64,000 nucleotides of DNA from Amycolatopsis sp. 2-15 (lineage in GTDB: Bacteria; Actinomycetota; Actinomycetes; Mycobacteriales; Pseudonocardiaceae): positions 8,216,001 through 8,280,000 of the forward strand of contig NZ_CP127294.1 in the NCBI RefSeq assembly GCF_030285625.1, written 5' to 3'. The notes below the pieces were generated by a model that saw only the letters and a program-made list of their open reading frames with translations, made no database searches and was not told where the DNA came from. Positions within the stretch are counted from its first letter, which is position 1, and each line of letters begins with the position of its first letter. The position numbers were made by a program, and so were the translations under genes. Positions 50,575 to 58,680 of this stretch are shown piece after piece.

Positions 50575-51902
50575 CGCGCCTCCGGGGAAACCTTGTCGAC
50601 GGCGGGAACCACGGCCTCGTCGTGGTCGAAGGTCCGCCGGGCGTAGAACAAGACGATCGCGGTGATCAGGCCGAGCGCGGCCAGGTACACGCCGAGGCCG
50701 TACGGGCCGCCGGTCACGTCGTTGAGCCACACGCCGATGATCGGGCCGGTGCCGCCGAACAGGGCCTGCGCCACGTTGTAGGCGAGCGCGCCCGCCGTGA
50801 CGCGCACGGCCGTCGGGAAGATCTGGCTGATCGCGAGCAGCGCCGGCAGCGCGAGCAGGCCCTTGCAGGCGCCGATGAGCGCGCCGCCGGTGAACGCGCC
50901 GACCCCGCCACCCGCGGCGAGCGCCAGCGACGGCACCGCGAGGATCGCGACCACGAGCCCGGTCAGGCTCAACGCCTTGCGCAGCCCGATCTTGTCCGCC
51001 ACCGGGCCCATCACGAGCGTGCCGGCGATGACGAGCACGTTGCTCACGATCGTCGCGTTGTAGGCCTCGGTGCTGTCGAGCTTGCCGACGTTGATGAGGA
51101 ACGTGGTGAGGAACGACGTGATGGTGGTGCTCAGCAGCGCGTAGCTCGCGGTGCAGACGATGAAGATGACGATCGGCACCCAGTGCAGGCGCAGGGCGTC
51201 GCGCAGTGGGGTGGCGGCGGCCTTCGCCTTCTCGCGCGCCTTGACCAGCAGCTCGAACTCCGGGCTCTCCTCGACCTTCGAGCGCAGGTACACGCCGAAC
51301 GCGGCCAGCGGCAGGCCGACGAGGAACAGGATGCGCCAGCCGAACGTCTGGTACTCGTCCTTGGTCAACACGCTCGAGAACACCCGCGCGAGCAGCGATC
51401 CACAAAGGATCCCGATGAACGTGGTGGCGATCAGCGTGCTCACGTTGCGGGCGCGTTTGGCGGCCGGGCTGTGCTCGAACACGAAGCTGATCGCGCTCGC
51501 GTACTCGCCGCCCGCGCCCATCGACTGCGCGAGCCGGCACACGAGCAGCAGCACCGGCGCCAGCAGGCCGATCTGCGCGTAGGTGGGCAGCACGCCCATG
51601 AGCGCGGTGCCGAAGCAAGTGAACAGGATCGAGATCGACAGCGCGCGGCGGCGGCCGTACTTGTCGCCGATCCAGCCGAAGAAGATGCCGCCGATGGGGC
51701 GGGCGATGTAGCCGAGCGCGAACACGGCGTAGGTGTTGAGCAGCGCCACGGCGGGATCGTTGCCGGGGAAGAACTTGGCGGCGATGATCGTGGCGACCAC
51801 GCCGTAGACGCCCCAGTCGTACCATTCGGCGAAGTTGCCGGCCGAGGCCGCGATGATGATGCGGCGCCGGCGGGCGCCGGTGAACTCGAGCTCCGTGTTC
51901 AT
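50571..51902 (-). CDS. MFS transporter, metabolite:H+ symporter (MHS) type
   Basis: The protein of about 443 aa (ATG at 51902, MNTELEFTGARRRR; an ATG at 51926 is the alternative) has 12 membrane segments and MHS marks: NFAEWYDWGVYG in segment 1, GWIGDKYGRRRAL after segment 2, and a GWRILFLVGLPLAAFG stretch. MHS members import citrate, 2-oxoglutarate, shikimate or dicarboxylates with protons. It lies between a tartrate/isopropylmalate-dehydrogenase-like gene and the MBL gene, so the substrate is probably a hydroxy di- or tricarboxylic acid. Confidence 0.93.
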   Translation of the reverse strand: MNTELEFTGARRRRIIIAASAGNFAEWYDWGVYGVVATIIAAKFFPGNDPAVALLNTYAVFALGYIARPIGGIFFGWIGDKYGRRRALSISILFTCFGTALMGVLPTYAQIGLLAPVLLLVCRLAQSMGAGGEYASAISFVFEHSPAAKRARNVSTLIATTFIGILCGSLLARVFSSVLTKDEYQTFGWRILFLVGLPLAAFGVYLRSKVEESPEFELLVKAREKAKAAATPLRDALRLHWVPIVIFIVCTASYALLSTTITSFLTTFLINVGKLDSTEAYNATIVSNVLVIAGTLVMGPVADKIGLRKALSLTGLVVAILAVPSLALAAGGGVGAFTGGALIGACKGLLALPALLAISQIFPTAVRVTAGALAYNVAQALFGGTGPIIGVWLNDVTGGPYGLGVYLAALGLITAIVLFYARRTFDHDEAVVPAVDKVSPEAR

Positions 51903-51937
51903 GACGGGTGTTTCCGTTCTCTTCATCGGGAAAGGAG

Positions 51938-53008
51938 TCAGGTGAGCCGCGCCGCGACGGCTTCCGCGACGGCCACGGGGCCGCCCGTCGCCGAGCCGTC
52001 GGGCCGGATGCGGATGTCGCCGGCCTCGAGCGCACCGGCGACGGCCGCGCGCACGAGGTCACCCTCGGCGGTGTGGTGCAGGTGGTCGAGCATCATCGCG
52101 GCGGCGAGGATCTGGCCGATCGGGTTCGCGAGGCCCTGGCCGGCGATCGAGGGCGCGCTGCCGTGGATGGGCTCGAAGTACGCGCTGACGTCGCCGATGT
52201 TGCCGGAGCCGCACAGCGAGATGCCGCCGACGGTCGCGCCGCCGAGGTCGCTGAGCACGTCACCGAGGAAGTTCTCCATCACCAGCACGTCGAAGTCGCC
52301 CGGGCGCAGCACCAGGGCCTGGGCCGCGGCGTCGGCGTAGAGGACCTCGGTCTCGATGTCCGGGAAGTCGGCGGCGACCTCGAAGAAGGTCTCGCGGAAC
52401 AACGCGTGGCTGCGCAGCACGTTGCTCTTGTCCACACAGGTCACGCGGTGCTTGCCGTCGCCGGGCGCGCCGCCGCGGGCGGCCGCGAGCTCGAACGCGC
52501 GCCGGCAGATGCGCAGCGTGCCCTCGCGGGTGGTCATGAGCGTGTCGGACACGGCCCAGCGGTTGCCGACGCCCTTACCGCGCGAAGCGTAAAGGCCCTC
52601 GGTGTTCTCGCGGACGATGACGTAGTCGATGCCGCCGGCCGGCACCCCGCCCAGCGCCGACGTGACGCCGGGCAGCAACAGGGCCGGGCGGACGTTGGCG
52701 TACGCGTCGAGCCCGATCCGCAGGATGCCGCCGAGCAGGCCGGCCTCGGTGCCGTCCGGGAAGCGCACGTCGGGCAGGCCGACCGGGCCTTTGAGCGTGG
52801 CCGCCACGGCGGTGCGCAGGTATTCGAGGTCTTCGGGTGAGCAGGCCACGCCGGTGCGGCGGTAGGTGTCGGCGCCGGCGTCGACTTCGCTGTAGTTCAG
52901 CTCGAAGCCGCCCTTGGCCGTGACCGCGCCCAGCACGGTGAGCGCGGCGTCGACCAGCTCGGGACCGATCCCGTCCCCTCGGATGACGGCGATGTCGTGA
53001 ACCTGCAC
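51938..53008 (-). CDS. Isocitrate/isopropylmalate dehydrogenase family (tartrate dehydrogenase-like)
   Basis: The 356-aa protein starts at the GTG at 53008 (VQVHDIAVIRGDGIGPE) behind GAGGTGG; the open frame extends to 53056 through the operator. It has the family's AVIRGDGIGPELV, RENTEGLYASRG, VDKSNVLR and the metal-binding Asp in ENFLGDVLSDLG, then EPIHGSAPSIAGQG. It oxidatively decarboxylates a 2-hydroxy acid with NAD(P) and Mg/Mn. It is first in the operon. Divergence from LeuB and the context suggest a catabolic substrate such as tartrate or a malate homologue. Confidence 0.93.
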   Translation of the reverse strand: MQVHDIAVIRGDGIGPELVDAALTVLGAVTAKGGFELNYSEVDAGADTYRRTGVACSPEDLEYLRTAVAATLKGPVGLPDVRFPDGTEAGLLGGILRIGLDAYANVRPALLLPGVTSALGGVPAGGIDYVIVRENTEGLYASRGKGVGNRWAVSDTLMTTREGTLRICRRAFELAAARGGAPGDGKHRVTCVDKSNVLRSHALFRETFFEVAADFPDIETEVLYADAAAQALVLRPGDFDVLVMENFLGDVLSDLGGATVGGISLCGSGNIGDVSAYFEPIHGSAPSIAGQGLANPIGQILAAAMMLDHLHHTAEGDLVRAAVAGALEAGDIRIRPDGSATGGPVAVAEAVAARLT

Positions 53009-53026
53009 TGGCACTCCACCTCGAAA

Positions 53027-53059
53027 ATCAATATAATCAACATTGAGCATCAACATTGA
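53027..53059. promoter_or_regulatory. Triple ATCAAYAT operator in the divergent promoter
   Basis: ATCAATAT (53027-53034) and two ATCAACATTGA copies (53036-53046, 53049-53059) follow each other. TCAA-CA-TTGA in the latter two is palindromic. The array lies directly above the dehydrogenase start and about 130 bp before the HTH-citrate-synthase gene. That protein is the obvious candidate to bind it. Confidence 0.6.
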
Positions 53060-53188
53060 CGAGAACGACGAGAACGTAGGCCTGCCCGGAATCCGTTGTC
53101 AACCCGATGTTTCTGTTCCGTGACAAGCATTGGCGGTCACTAGACTCGCCGCGAACCGAAGTATGCGCAGGAGGAGGGGTCAGCTGCA

Positions 53189-54361
53189 GTGAGCACCGAC
53201 ACTGAGGTGCTGTCGATCGCCGAGGCAGCCGACGTCCTCGGGGTCAAGCAGAGCACGGTGTACGCCTACATCAGCCGTGGCCTGCTGAAACGCCACCGGC
53301 TCCCCCGCGACCGGCGCAGCTGGCTCTCGCGCAGCGAGGTCGAGGGGTTCGGGCAGCGCAAGGGCACGCGCACACTCCTGCACGACGACGAGCCGGCGGT
53401 CTCGGCCGACACCAGCCAGGTCGCGCGCCTCGACGGCGACGCGCTGCTCTACCGCGAGCGCGACGCCGTGGAGCTCGCGCGCACGGCGTCGTACGAAGAG
53501 GTGGCCGAGCTGCTGTGGGAGCAGCCCGATGTGGCGCCCGCGCGGGACCTCGAACCGGAGCTGGTCACGGCCATCCGCCGGCTGCAGGACACCATGCCGG
53601 CCAGCAGCCTGCCGCTCGACCGGCTCAAGGTCACCGCGACGCTGCTCGGCGCGCGCGACTCGTTCCGCTACGACCTGTCCGTGCCGTCGGTGCTCTCGGC
53701 GGCGCGCACGATGGCGCCCGCGTTCGTGGAGTCGCTGCCCCAGCCGGGCGCGGTATGCGAGCGCGGCCGGCCCATCGCGGAGCGGCTGTGGGGCCGGCTC
53801 ACCGCGGAACCCGCGACGCCGGAACGGCTCGCGGTGCTCTCGGCCGCCCTGGTCCTGCTGGCCGACCACGGCCTCGGCCCGTCGACGCGTGCCGTGCGCG
53901 AGGCCGCGGCCAAGGCGGCGGACCCGTACTCGGCCGTGCTCGCGGGCATGAGTGTCGCGAGTGGACTGTTGCTGGGCGGTGGGTCGTCACTCGCGGTGCA
54001 GGCTTGGCTGGGTGACATCGCCTCGCCCGCTTCGGTTTCCCGGGTGCTCGAACAACGCCTCCTGCGCGGCGACCGGCTGTCCGGCTTCGGGCAGCCGCGG
54101 TACCGCAGTGCCGACCCCCGCGCGACGGAGCTGCTGCGCCTGCTCGCCGAGGCGCCCGCCGACCCCGAACGGCTCGCGATCGTCGAGGCGGCCATCGACC
54201 TCGTGCGCCGCCGCCGCGATCTCGAGCCGAACGTCGAGTTCGCGCTGGGCGCCTTGTGTTTCGTCCACGGGATGGCCGAGGGCGCCGGGGAGGCGGTGTT
54301 CGTGATCGCCCGCACGGCGGGGTGGATCGCGCACTCGCTGGAGACCTACACCGTCCAGTGA
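53189..54361 (+). CDS. HTH-citrate synthase fusion with replaced catalytic residues (probable metabolite-sensing regulator)
   Basis: The 390-aa protein has an N-terminal HTH (about residues 7-54, LSIAEAADVLGVKQSTVYAY) joined by a linker to a citrate-synthase-like domain (about 75-390). In citrate synthases the catalytic His, His and Asp lie in GPxHGGAN, GFGHRVY and PNVDF. Here these read SGLLLGGGS (Leu262), SGFGQPRY (Gln302) and PNVEF (Glu350). All three are changed, while the fold's end IARTAGWIAHSLE is well kept. The domain probably binds a tricarboxylate, oxo-acid or acyl-CoA and controls the divergent operon at 53008. Similar fusions exist in actinobacterial databases as citrate synthase, a misleading name. 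Confidence 0.85.
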   Translation: MSTDTEVLSIAEAADVLGVKQSTVYAYISRGLLKRHRLPRDRRSWLSRSEVEGFGQRKGTRTLLHDDEPAVSADTSQVARLDGDALLYRERDAVELARTASYEEVAELLWEQPDVAPARDLEPELVTAIRRLQDTMPASSLPLDRLKVTATLLGARDSFRYDLSVPSVLSAARTMAPAFVESLPQPGAVCERGRPIAERLWGRLTAEPATPERLAVLSAALVLLADHGLGPSTRAVREAAAKAADPYSAVLAGMSVASGLLLGGGSSLAVQAWLGDIASPASVSRVLEQRLLRGDRLSGFGQPRYRSADPRATELLRLLAEAPADPERLAIVEAAIDLVRRRRDLEPNVEFALGALCFVHGMAEGAGEAVFVIARTAGWIAHSLETYTVQ

Positions 54362-54368
54362 GGACGCC

Positions 54369-56240
54369 TCAGCCGAGCCGGCTGCGGCGGTGGGCGGCCA
54401 TGCGGACGGGTGCGTTGGCGGCGCCGTAACCCGCGTAGCCGTCGATCCGTTGCAGGACCTCGAAGAACACCCGTCCACCCAGGATCTCGGTGAAGAAGTG
54501 CAGCAGGACGCCGTGCTCGTCGCGGTCGTAGAGGATCGAGTGGGCGCGCAGGGCATCCAGCAGGTCCGGCGGCGGGGCGAGGCGGGCGTCGAGGTCGTCG
54601 TAGTAGTTGCCGGGGATCGGCAGGAGCGGCGCGCCGAGGTCGCGCATCACGCGGGCGCTCGCGAGCGCGTCGGCCGTGGTGAAGGCGATGTGCTGTGGTT
54701 CGCGCACGCCCGGGGCCCAGTCGCCGCGGCGCAGGAGCGCGGAGTCCAGGGCGATGCGCACGGTGCCGCTCTCGGTTCCGCCGCTGACCGTGCGGCTGCG
54801 CACGAGACCGAACGGCGCGGCGAACTCCGTGACCGGGTCGGGCTCGAGGCCGAGCACCGCACGGTAGAACAGCGCGGCCTCGTCGAAGTGGTCGAACGGC
54901 TGCGTCAGCGACACGTGGTCGACGCCCGTGACTCCGGCATCCACGGCTTTTCCTGCCACGGCGGCGAAATCGTCCAGCCAGCTGCCACCGGGACCGGTGC
55001 GGCAGAAGAACACCGAGGTGCCGTCGGGAGCGGCGACCGCGGACAGGTCGGCCTCCCCCGCGCTGTGCGTGCGCGGCAGCAACGGCGCGAGCAGCCGCTG
55101 CGCGCGGTCCGCCGAGGCCACCGGGTCGGCGCTCTCCACCGCGAGCGCGACCACAGAGGCGCTCTCGCCGGCCCCTTGGCCGGCCCCCTTGTCGAACGCA
55201 GTGTCGGACGTTGTGCCGGACGCGGCGGAGTTGACGAGGATCCGCGCTTCGCCCTGCTGCCACAGCGCGACGGGTTTGGTCCGATGCTGCCCCATGTGCG
55301 CGAAACCGAGTGCCGCCAACGCTTGCCCGACCTCGGCACCGGCCGTGGCGATCTCCGTGAACGCGTGCCCGCTCAGCGCCGGCGCGGCCGGCAAGGTCGT
55401 CGCGCCGAGCGATTCCTCCAGTGCCAGCAGCGATCGCATGGCGTCGACGGCGGCCGGGCCTGGGTCGGCCTGGCGGAACACATCGTTGAACACCTCCAGC
55501 GACAGCGGCCCGGAGTAGCCGGCCGCGCGCACGTGGCCGGTGAAGGCCGTGAGGTCGAACGCGCCCTGGCCCGGGAAGAGCCGGTGGTGGCGGCTCCACT
55601 GCAGCACGTCCATCTCCAGCCGCGGCGCGTCGGCCAGCTGGAGGAAGAACAGCTTCTCCCCCGGGATCGTCCGGATCGCGGCGGGATCGCTGCCCCGGGA
55701 CAGGATGTGGAAACTGTCGAGGCACAGCCCGAGCGCGGGGTGCGCGGCGCGGCGCACGATCCGCCACGAGTGTTCGTAGGTGTTCACGAACCGGCCCCAC
55801 GCCAGGGCTTCGTACGCGATCCGCAGCCCGCGCGCGGCGGCGCGCTCGGCCAGCGTGTGCAGCTGTTCGGCGGCGAGATCGTCGTCGTCGACCGCGTCCG
55901 GGGATACCGAAGAGCACACGAGCATCGTGTCGGCGCCGAGCTGCTCCATCACGTCGAACTTGAGTTCCGCGCGGCGCAGGTTCGCCGCGAGCACGGCGGG
56001 CGCCACGGCCTCGAAGTCGCGGAACGGCTGGTAGAGGTCCACCGTCAGGCCGAGGTCCGCGCAGTGCTCGCGCACCTGTTTCGGCGACCACGGCGAGGCG
56101 ATCAGGTCGTTTTCGAAGATCTCCACGCCGTCGAACCCGGCGGCCGCGGCGGCGGTGAGCTTGTCCTCGAGCGTGCCGGACAGGCACACGGTGGCGATCG
56201 CCCGTCGGTTTTCGAGGGCGTGAGTTTCAGTCGAGGACAT
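54369..56240 (-). CDS. quiC: Bifunctional 3-dehydroshikimate dehydratase / HPPD-like protein
   Basis: The 623-aa protein (ATG at 56240) has an N-terminal TIM-barrel of the xylose-isomerase/AP-endonuclease-2 type (about 10-280; AAAAGFDGVEIFENDLI, LCLDSFHILSRG, SLEVFNDVFR) and a C-terminal HPPD/glyoxalase domain with metal ligands in GVDHVSLTQ, EPQHIAFTT and VFFEVLQRIDGY. This fusion is known for QuiC1-type enzymes that convert 3-dehydroshikimate to protocatechuate. It overlaps the AroE-type gene by 14 bp. It is not accompanied by protocatechuate dioxygenase here. Confidence 0.9.
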   Translation of the reverse strand: MSSTETHALENRRAIATVCLSGTLEDKLTAAAAAGFDGVEIFENDLIASPWSPKQVREHCADLGLTVDLYQPFRDFEAVAPAVLAANLRRAELKFDVMEQLGADTMLVCSSVSPDAVDDDDLAAEQLHTLAERAAARGLRIAYEALAWGRFVNTYEHSWRIVRRAAHPALGLCLDSFHILSRGSDPAAIRTIPGEKLFFLQLADAPRLEMDVLQWSRHHRLFPGQGAFDLTAFTGHVRAAGYSGPLSLEVFNDVFRQADPGPAAVDAMRSLLALEESLGATTLPAAPALSGHAFTEIATAGAEVGQALAALGFAHMGQHRTKPVALWQQGEARILVNSAASGTTSDTAFDKGAGQGAGESASVVALAVESADPVASADRAQRLLAPLLPRTHSAGEADLSAVAAPDGTSVFFCRTGPGGSWLDDFAAVAGKAVDAGVTGVDHVSLTQPFDHFDEAALFYRAVLGLEPDPVTEFAAPFGLVRSRTVSGGTESGTVRIALDSALLRRGDWAPGVREPQHIAFTTADALASARVMRDLGAPLLPIPGNYYDDLDARLAPPPDLLDALRAHSILYDRDEHGVLLHFFTEILGGRVFFEVLQRIDGYAGYGAANAPVRMAAHRRSRLG

Positions 56241-57159
56241 CGGCGGGTTCCCTTTCCCCTGGGGCGGCGAGCCGGTCGAAGTGCCGCCGCATGCGCGCGG
56301 CGTCGGGTTCGGCGCCGGTGAACAGGGCGAGCGCGTCGGCGGCCTGGAACACGGCCATCCGGCCGCCGTCGAGCACGCGACAGCCGCGTTCGGAGGCGAC
56401 GCGCACGAGCTCCGTCTCCAGCGGCCGGTACACGACCTCCGCGACCCACAGCCGCGGATCGAGCAGCTCGGCCGGCAGCGGCAAGCCCGGGTGCGCGGCC
56501 ATGCCGACCGGGGTGGCGTGGACCAGACCGTCGGCGGCGGCCAGCGCCGAGGCCACCGAGCCGCCGGCCGAAGCCCGCTCCGCACCGAAGCGCGCTTGCA
56601 GTGCCGTGGCGAGCGCCTCGGCCCGCGCGGTGTCCAGGTCGAGCACGCGCACGCGGCCCGCGCCGAGCGTGAGCAGGCCGTGGGCGACGGCCGCTCCGGC
56701 GCCGCCCGCGCCCAGCAGCACGACGGAGCCCAGCGGCACGCCCGGCAGCCCCGTTTCGAGGCCGCGAGCGAAGCCGGACCAGTCGGTGTTGTGCCCGGCC
56801 GCCGTGCCTTCGCGGAACACCACGGTGTTCACGGCGGCGAGCGCGGCGGCGTCGGCCGACAGCTCGTCGAGGTGCTCCAGCACGACCTGCTTGCACGGGT
56901 GCGTCACGTTGAGCCCGGCGTAGCCCGCGGCGCGCGCGGCCGCCACCACCTCGCCCGCGGCGCTCGCGGGCAGGCCCCAGTCGTCGAGGTCGAAGCGGGC
57001 GTAGGCGAGCCGCACGCCGAGCCGGCGCGCCTCGGCCTCGTGCAGCGGCGGGCTCAGCGACGGGCCGATGCCCGAACCGACGAGCCCGGCGAGCACGGTG
57101 CCCGGGCCGGAGCGGCGGGCGTGCTCGCGGACCGCGTCCACGACCGTGGCTGGGTACAC
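56227..57159 (-). CDS. Shikimate/quinate dehydrogenase (AroE/QsuD-like)
   Basis: The 310-aa protein (GTG at 57159 behind AAAGGA) has the shikimate-binding SLSP (34-37), catalytic Lys90 in NVTHPCKQ, Asp126 in GHNTDWSG and a Rossmann VVLLGAGGAGAAVAHGL. Members interconvert shikimate or quinate with their 3-dehydro forms using NAD(P). Adjacent to the dehydroshikimate dehydratase and a permease, it is likely catabolic rather than biosynthetic. Confidence 0.93.
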   Translation of the reverse strand: MYPATVVDAVREHARRSGPGTVLAGLVGSGIGPSLSPPLHEAEARRLGVRLAYARFDLDDWGLPASAAGEVVAAARAAGYAGLNVTHPCKQVVLEHLDELSADAAALAAVNTVVFREGTAAGHNTDWSGFARGLETGLPGVPLGSVVLLGAGGAGAAVAHGLLTLGAGRVRVLDLDTARAEALATALQARFGAERASAGGSVASALAAADGLVHATPVGMAAHPGLPLPAELLDPRLWVAEVVYRPLETELVRVASERGCRVLDGGRMAVFQAADALALFTGAEPDAARMRRHFDRLAAPGEREPADVLD

Positions 57160-57253
57160 AGGTTTCCTTTCGACGAGGCGGTGGTGCCGGGCGGGTTTGC
57201 GGCGAAGCGGCCTACAGTGGAGCGAGATCCAGCCGGAGGGAGAAGGGACGTCT

Positions 57254-57910
57254 GTGGCCGCACCGTCGCCGGAAGACGCCGCCGGGAAAGACCGCACCCG
57301 CGACGCCGAGCGGACCAAGGCCGAGATCCTCGACGTCGCCGCCGCGGAGTTCGCCGAGAAGGGCTACGACGGCGCCCGCGTGGAGGAGATCGCGGCGAAG
57401 ACCCGCACCACCAAGCGGATGATCTACTACTACTTCACCAGCAAGGACCAGCTCTTCGTCACGGTGCTGGAGCGGGCCTACACGGTGATCCGGTCGCTGG
57501 AGCAGGAGCTCGACGTCGACCACCTCGACCCGGTCGACGCGATCCGCCAGCTCGCCGAGCTCACCTTCGACCACCACGAGTCCCACCCCGGTTTCGTGCG
57601 GCTGGTGAGCATCGAGAACATCCACCGCGCCGAGCACATCGCGCGCTCCACCACGCTGTCGACGCTCGCCAACCCGGCGCTCGACGTGCTCACCCGCATC
57701 CTCGAACGCGGCCGCGCGGCCGGGCTGTTCCGCGAGGACGTGGACGCGCTCGACGTGCACATGGCCATCAGCGCGTTCTGCGTGTTCCGCACCGCGAACC
57801 GCTACACGTTCAACGCGATCTTCGGCCGCGACCTGCTCGACCCGGCCACGCGCGAGCACCACCGGCGCATGCTCGGCGACCTGCTCGTGAGCTACCTGAC
57901 CGCGAGCTGA
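57254..57910 (+). CDS. TetR family transcriptional regulator
   Basis: The 218-aa protein (GTG at 57254 behind AGAAGGGA) has a TetR HTH (ILDVAAAEFAEKGYDGARVE, RTTKRMIYYYFTSKDQLF) and a helical ligand domain of the kind found with aromatic or shikimate catabolic genes. It is divergent from the dehydrogenase/dehydratase operon and converges with the MBL gene, so it probably responds to shikimate, quinate or protocatechuate. Confidence 0.92.
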   Translation: MAAPSPEDAAGKDRTRDAERTKAEILDVAAAEFAEKGYDGARVEEIAAKTRTTKRMIYYYFTSKDQLFVTVLERAYTVIRSLEQELDVDHLDPVDAIRQLAELTFDHHESHPGFVRLVSIENIHRAEHIARSTTLSTLANPALDVLTRILERGRAAGLFREDVDALDVHMAISAFCVFRTANRYTFNAIFGRDLLDPATREHHRRMLGDLLVSYLTAS

Positions 57911-57915
57911 GGCCC

Positions 57916-58680
57916 TCACGCGATCCTCGCGATCCGGCCGGACTTCTCCGTCGGGTAGCGGTCGAGCACGCGCGGGTCGTGGCCCGGCAGGAAGATCCCC
58001 GACGGCCCGGCCAGCTCCCGGATGCGGTCGAAGCCGCCGTACACGCCGGTGGTCGAGTGCAGCAGCGGCGCCGGGTGGTCGGCTTCGAGGTTCTCGTAGA
58101 AGTGGCTGGCGTCGGAGGCGACCACGACCGGCCCGGCCGCGGTCGCGATCCGCACCACCTGCGTGCCGGCGGTGTGGCCGCCCACGAGATGGACGCTGAG
58201 GCCGGGCACCACGTCGGCGTCGCCGTCGACGAGCCGCAGCCGGTCGTGGGCCTGGAGCCGGTGCAGCTCGACATCGTCGAGCAGCCAGTGCTCCCGAGTG
58301 ATGCGCTTGGCCCACGGCCCGGTCCAGTAGTCCATTTCGGACTGCTGCACGACACAGGTCGCGCCCGGGAAGGCGCTCGCCCGGCCGGCGTGGTCGTAGT
58401 GCAGGTGGGTGAGCACCACGTGGTCCACGCCTTCGGGCCCGACGCCGAACTCCGTGAGCAACTCCACCGGGTCGGTGTATGCCAGCCCGGGCACCTCCGC
58501 CGCACGTTCCGGGCGCATCCCGGCGTCGACGAGCACCGTGTGCTCCGGTGAGACGGCGAGCCACACGTAGTACGCCGTCGGGTGCGGCTCGGTGGAATCC
58601 GTGCCGTGGCCCAGGAAGTGGTCTCCGCGGACGCCGTCTCGCCGGGCGTAGCACAGGGCGTGGACCTCGAACGTGCTCAC
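57916..58680 (-). CDS. MBL fold hydrolase (N-acyl-homoserine-lactonase family)
   Basis: The 254-aa protein has HxHxDH in VVLTHLHYDHAG (His92, His94, Asp96, His97), a His in GGHTAGTQVV, Asp in VASDASHFYEN and a final His in LPGHDPRVL. Sequence and length fit the AiiA-like group, but many members act on other lactones. It overlaps the permease gene upstream by 4 bp, so it is likely a step for the same transported compound. Confidence 0.9.
   Translation of the reverse strand: MSTFEVHALCYARRDGVRGDHFLGHGTDSTEPHPTAYYVWLAVSPEHTVLVDAGMRPERAAEVPGLAYTDPVELLTEFGVGPEGVDHVVLTHLHYDHAGRASAFPGATCVVQQSEMDYWTGPWAKRITREHWLLDDVELHRLQAHDRLRLVDGDADVVPGLSVHLVGGHTAGTQVVRIATAAGPVVVASDASHFYENLEADHPAPLLHSTTGVYGGFDRIRELAGPSGIFLPGHDPRVLDRYPTEKSGRIARIA

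Noticed and set aside
57916..58680. Quorum-quenching lactonase
   Set aside because: The family assignment alone does not support this; the catabolic context is a better guide to its substrate.
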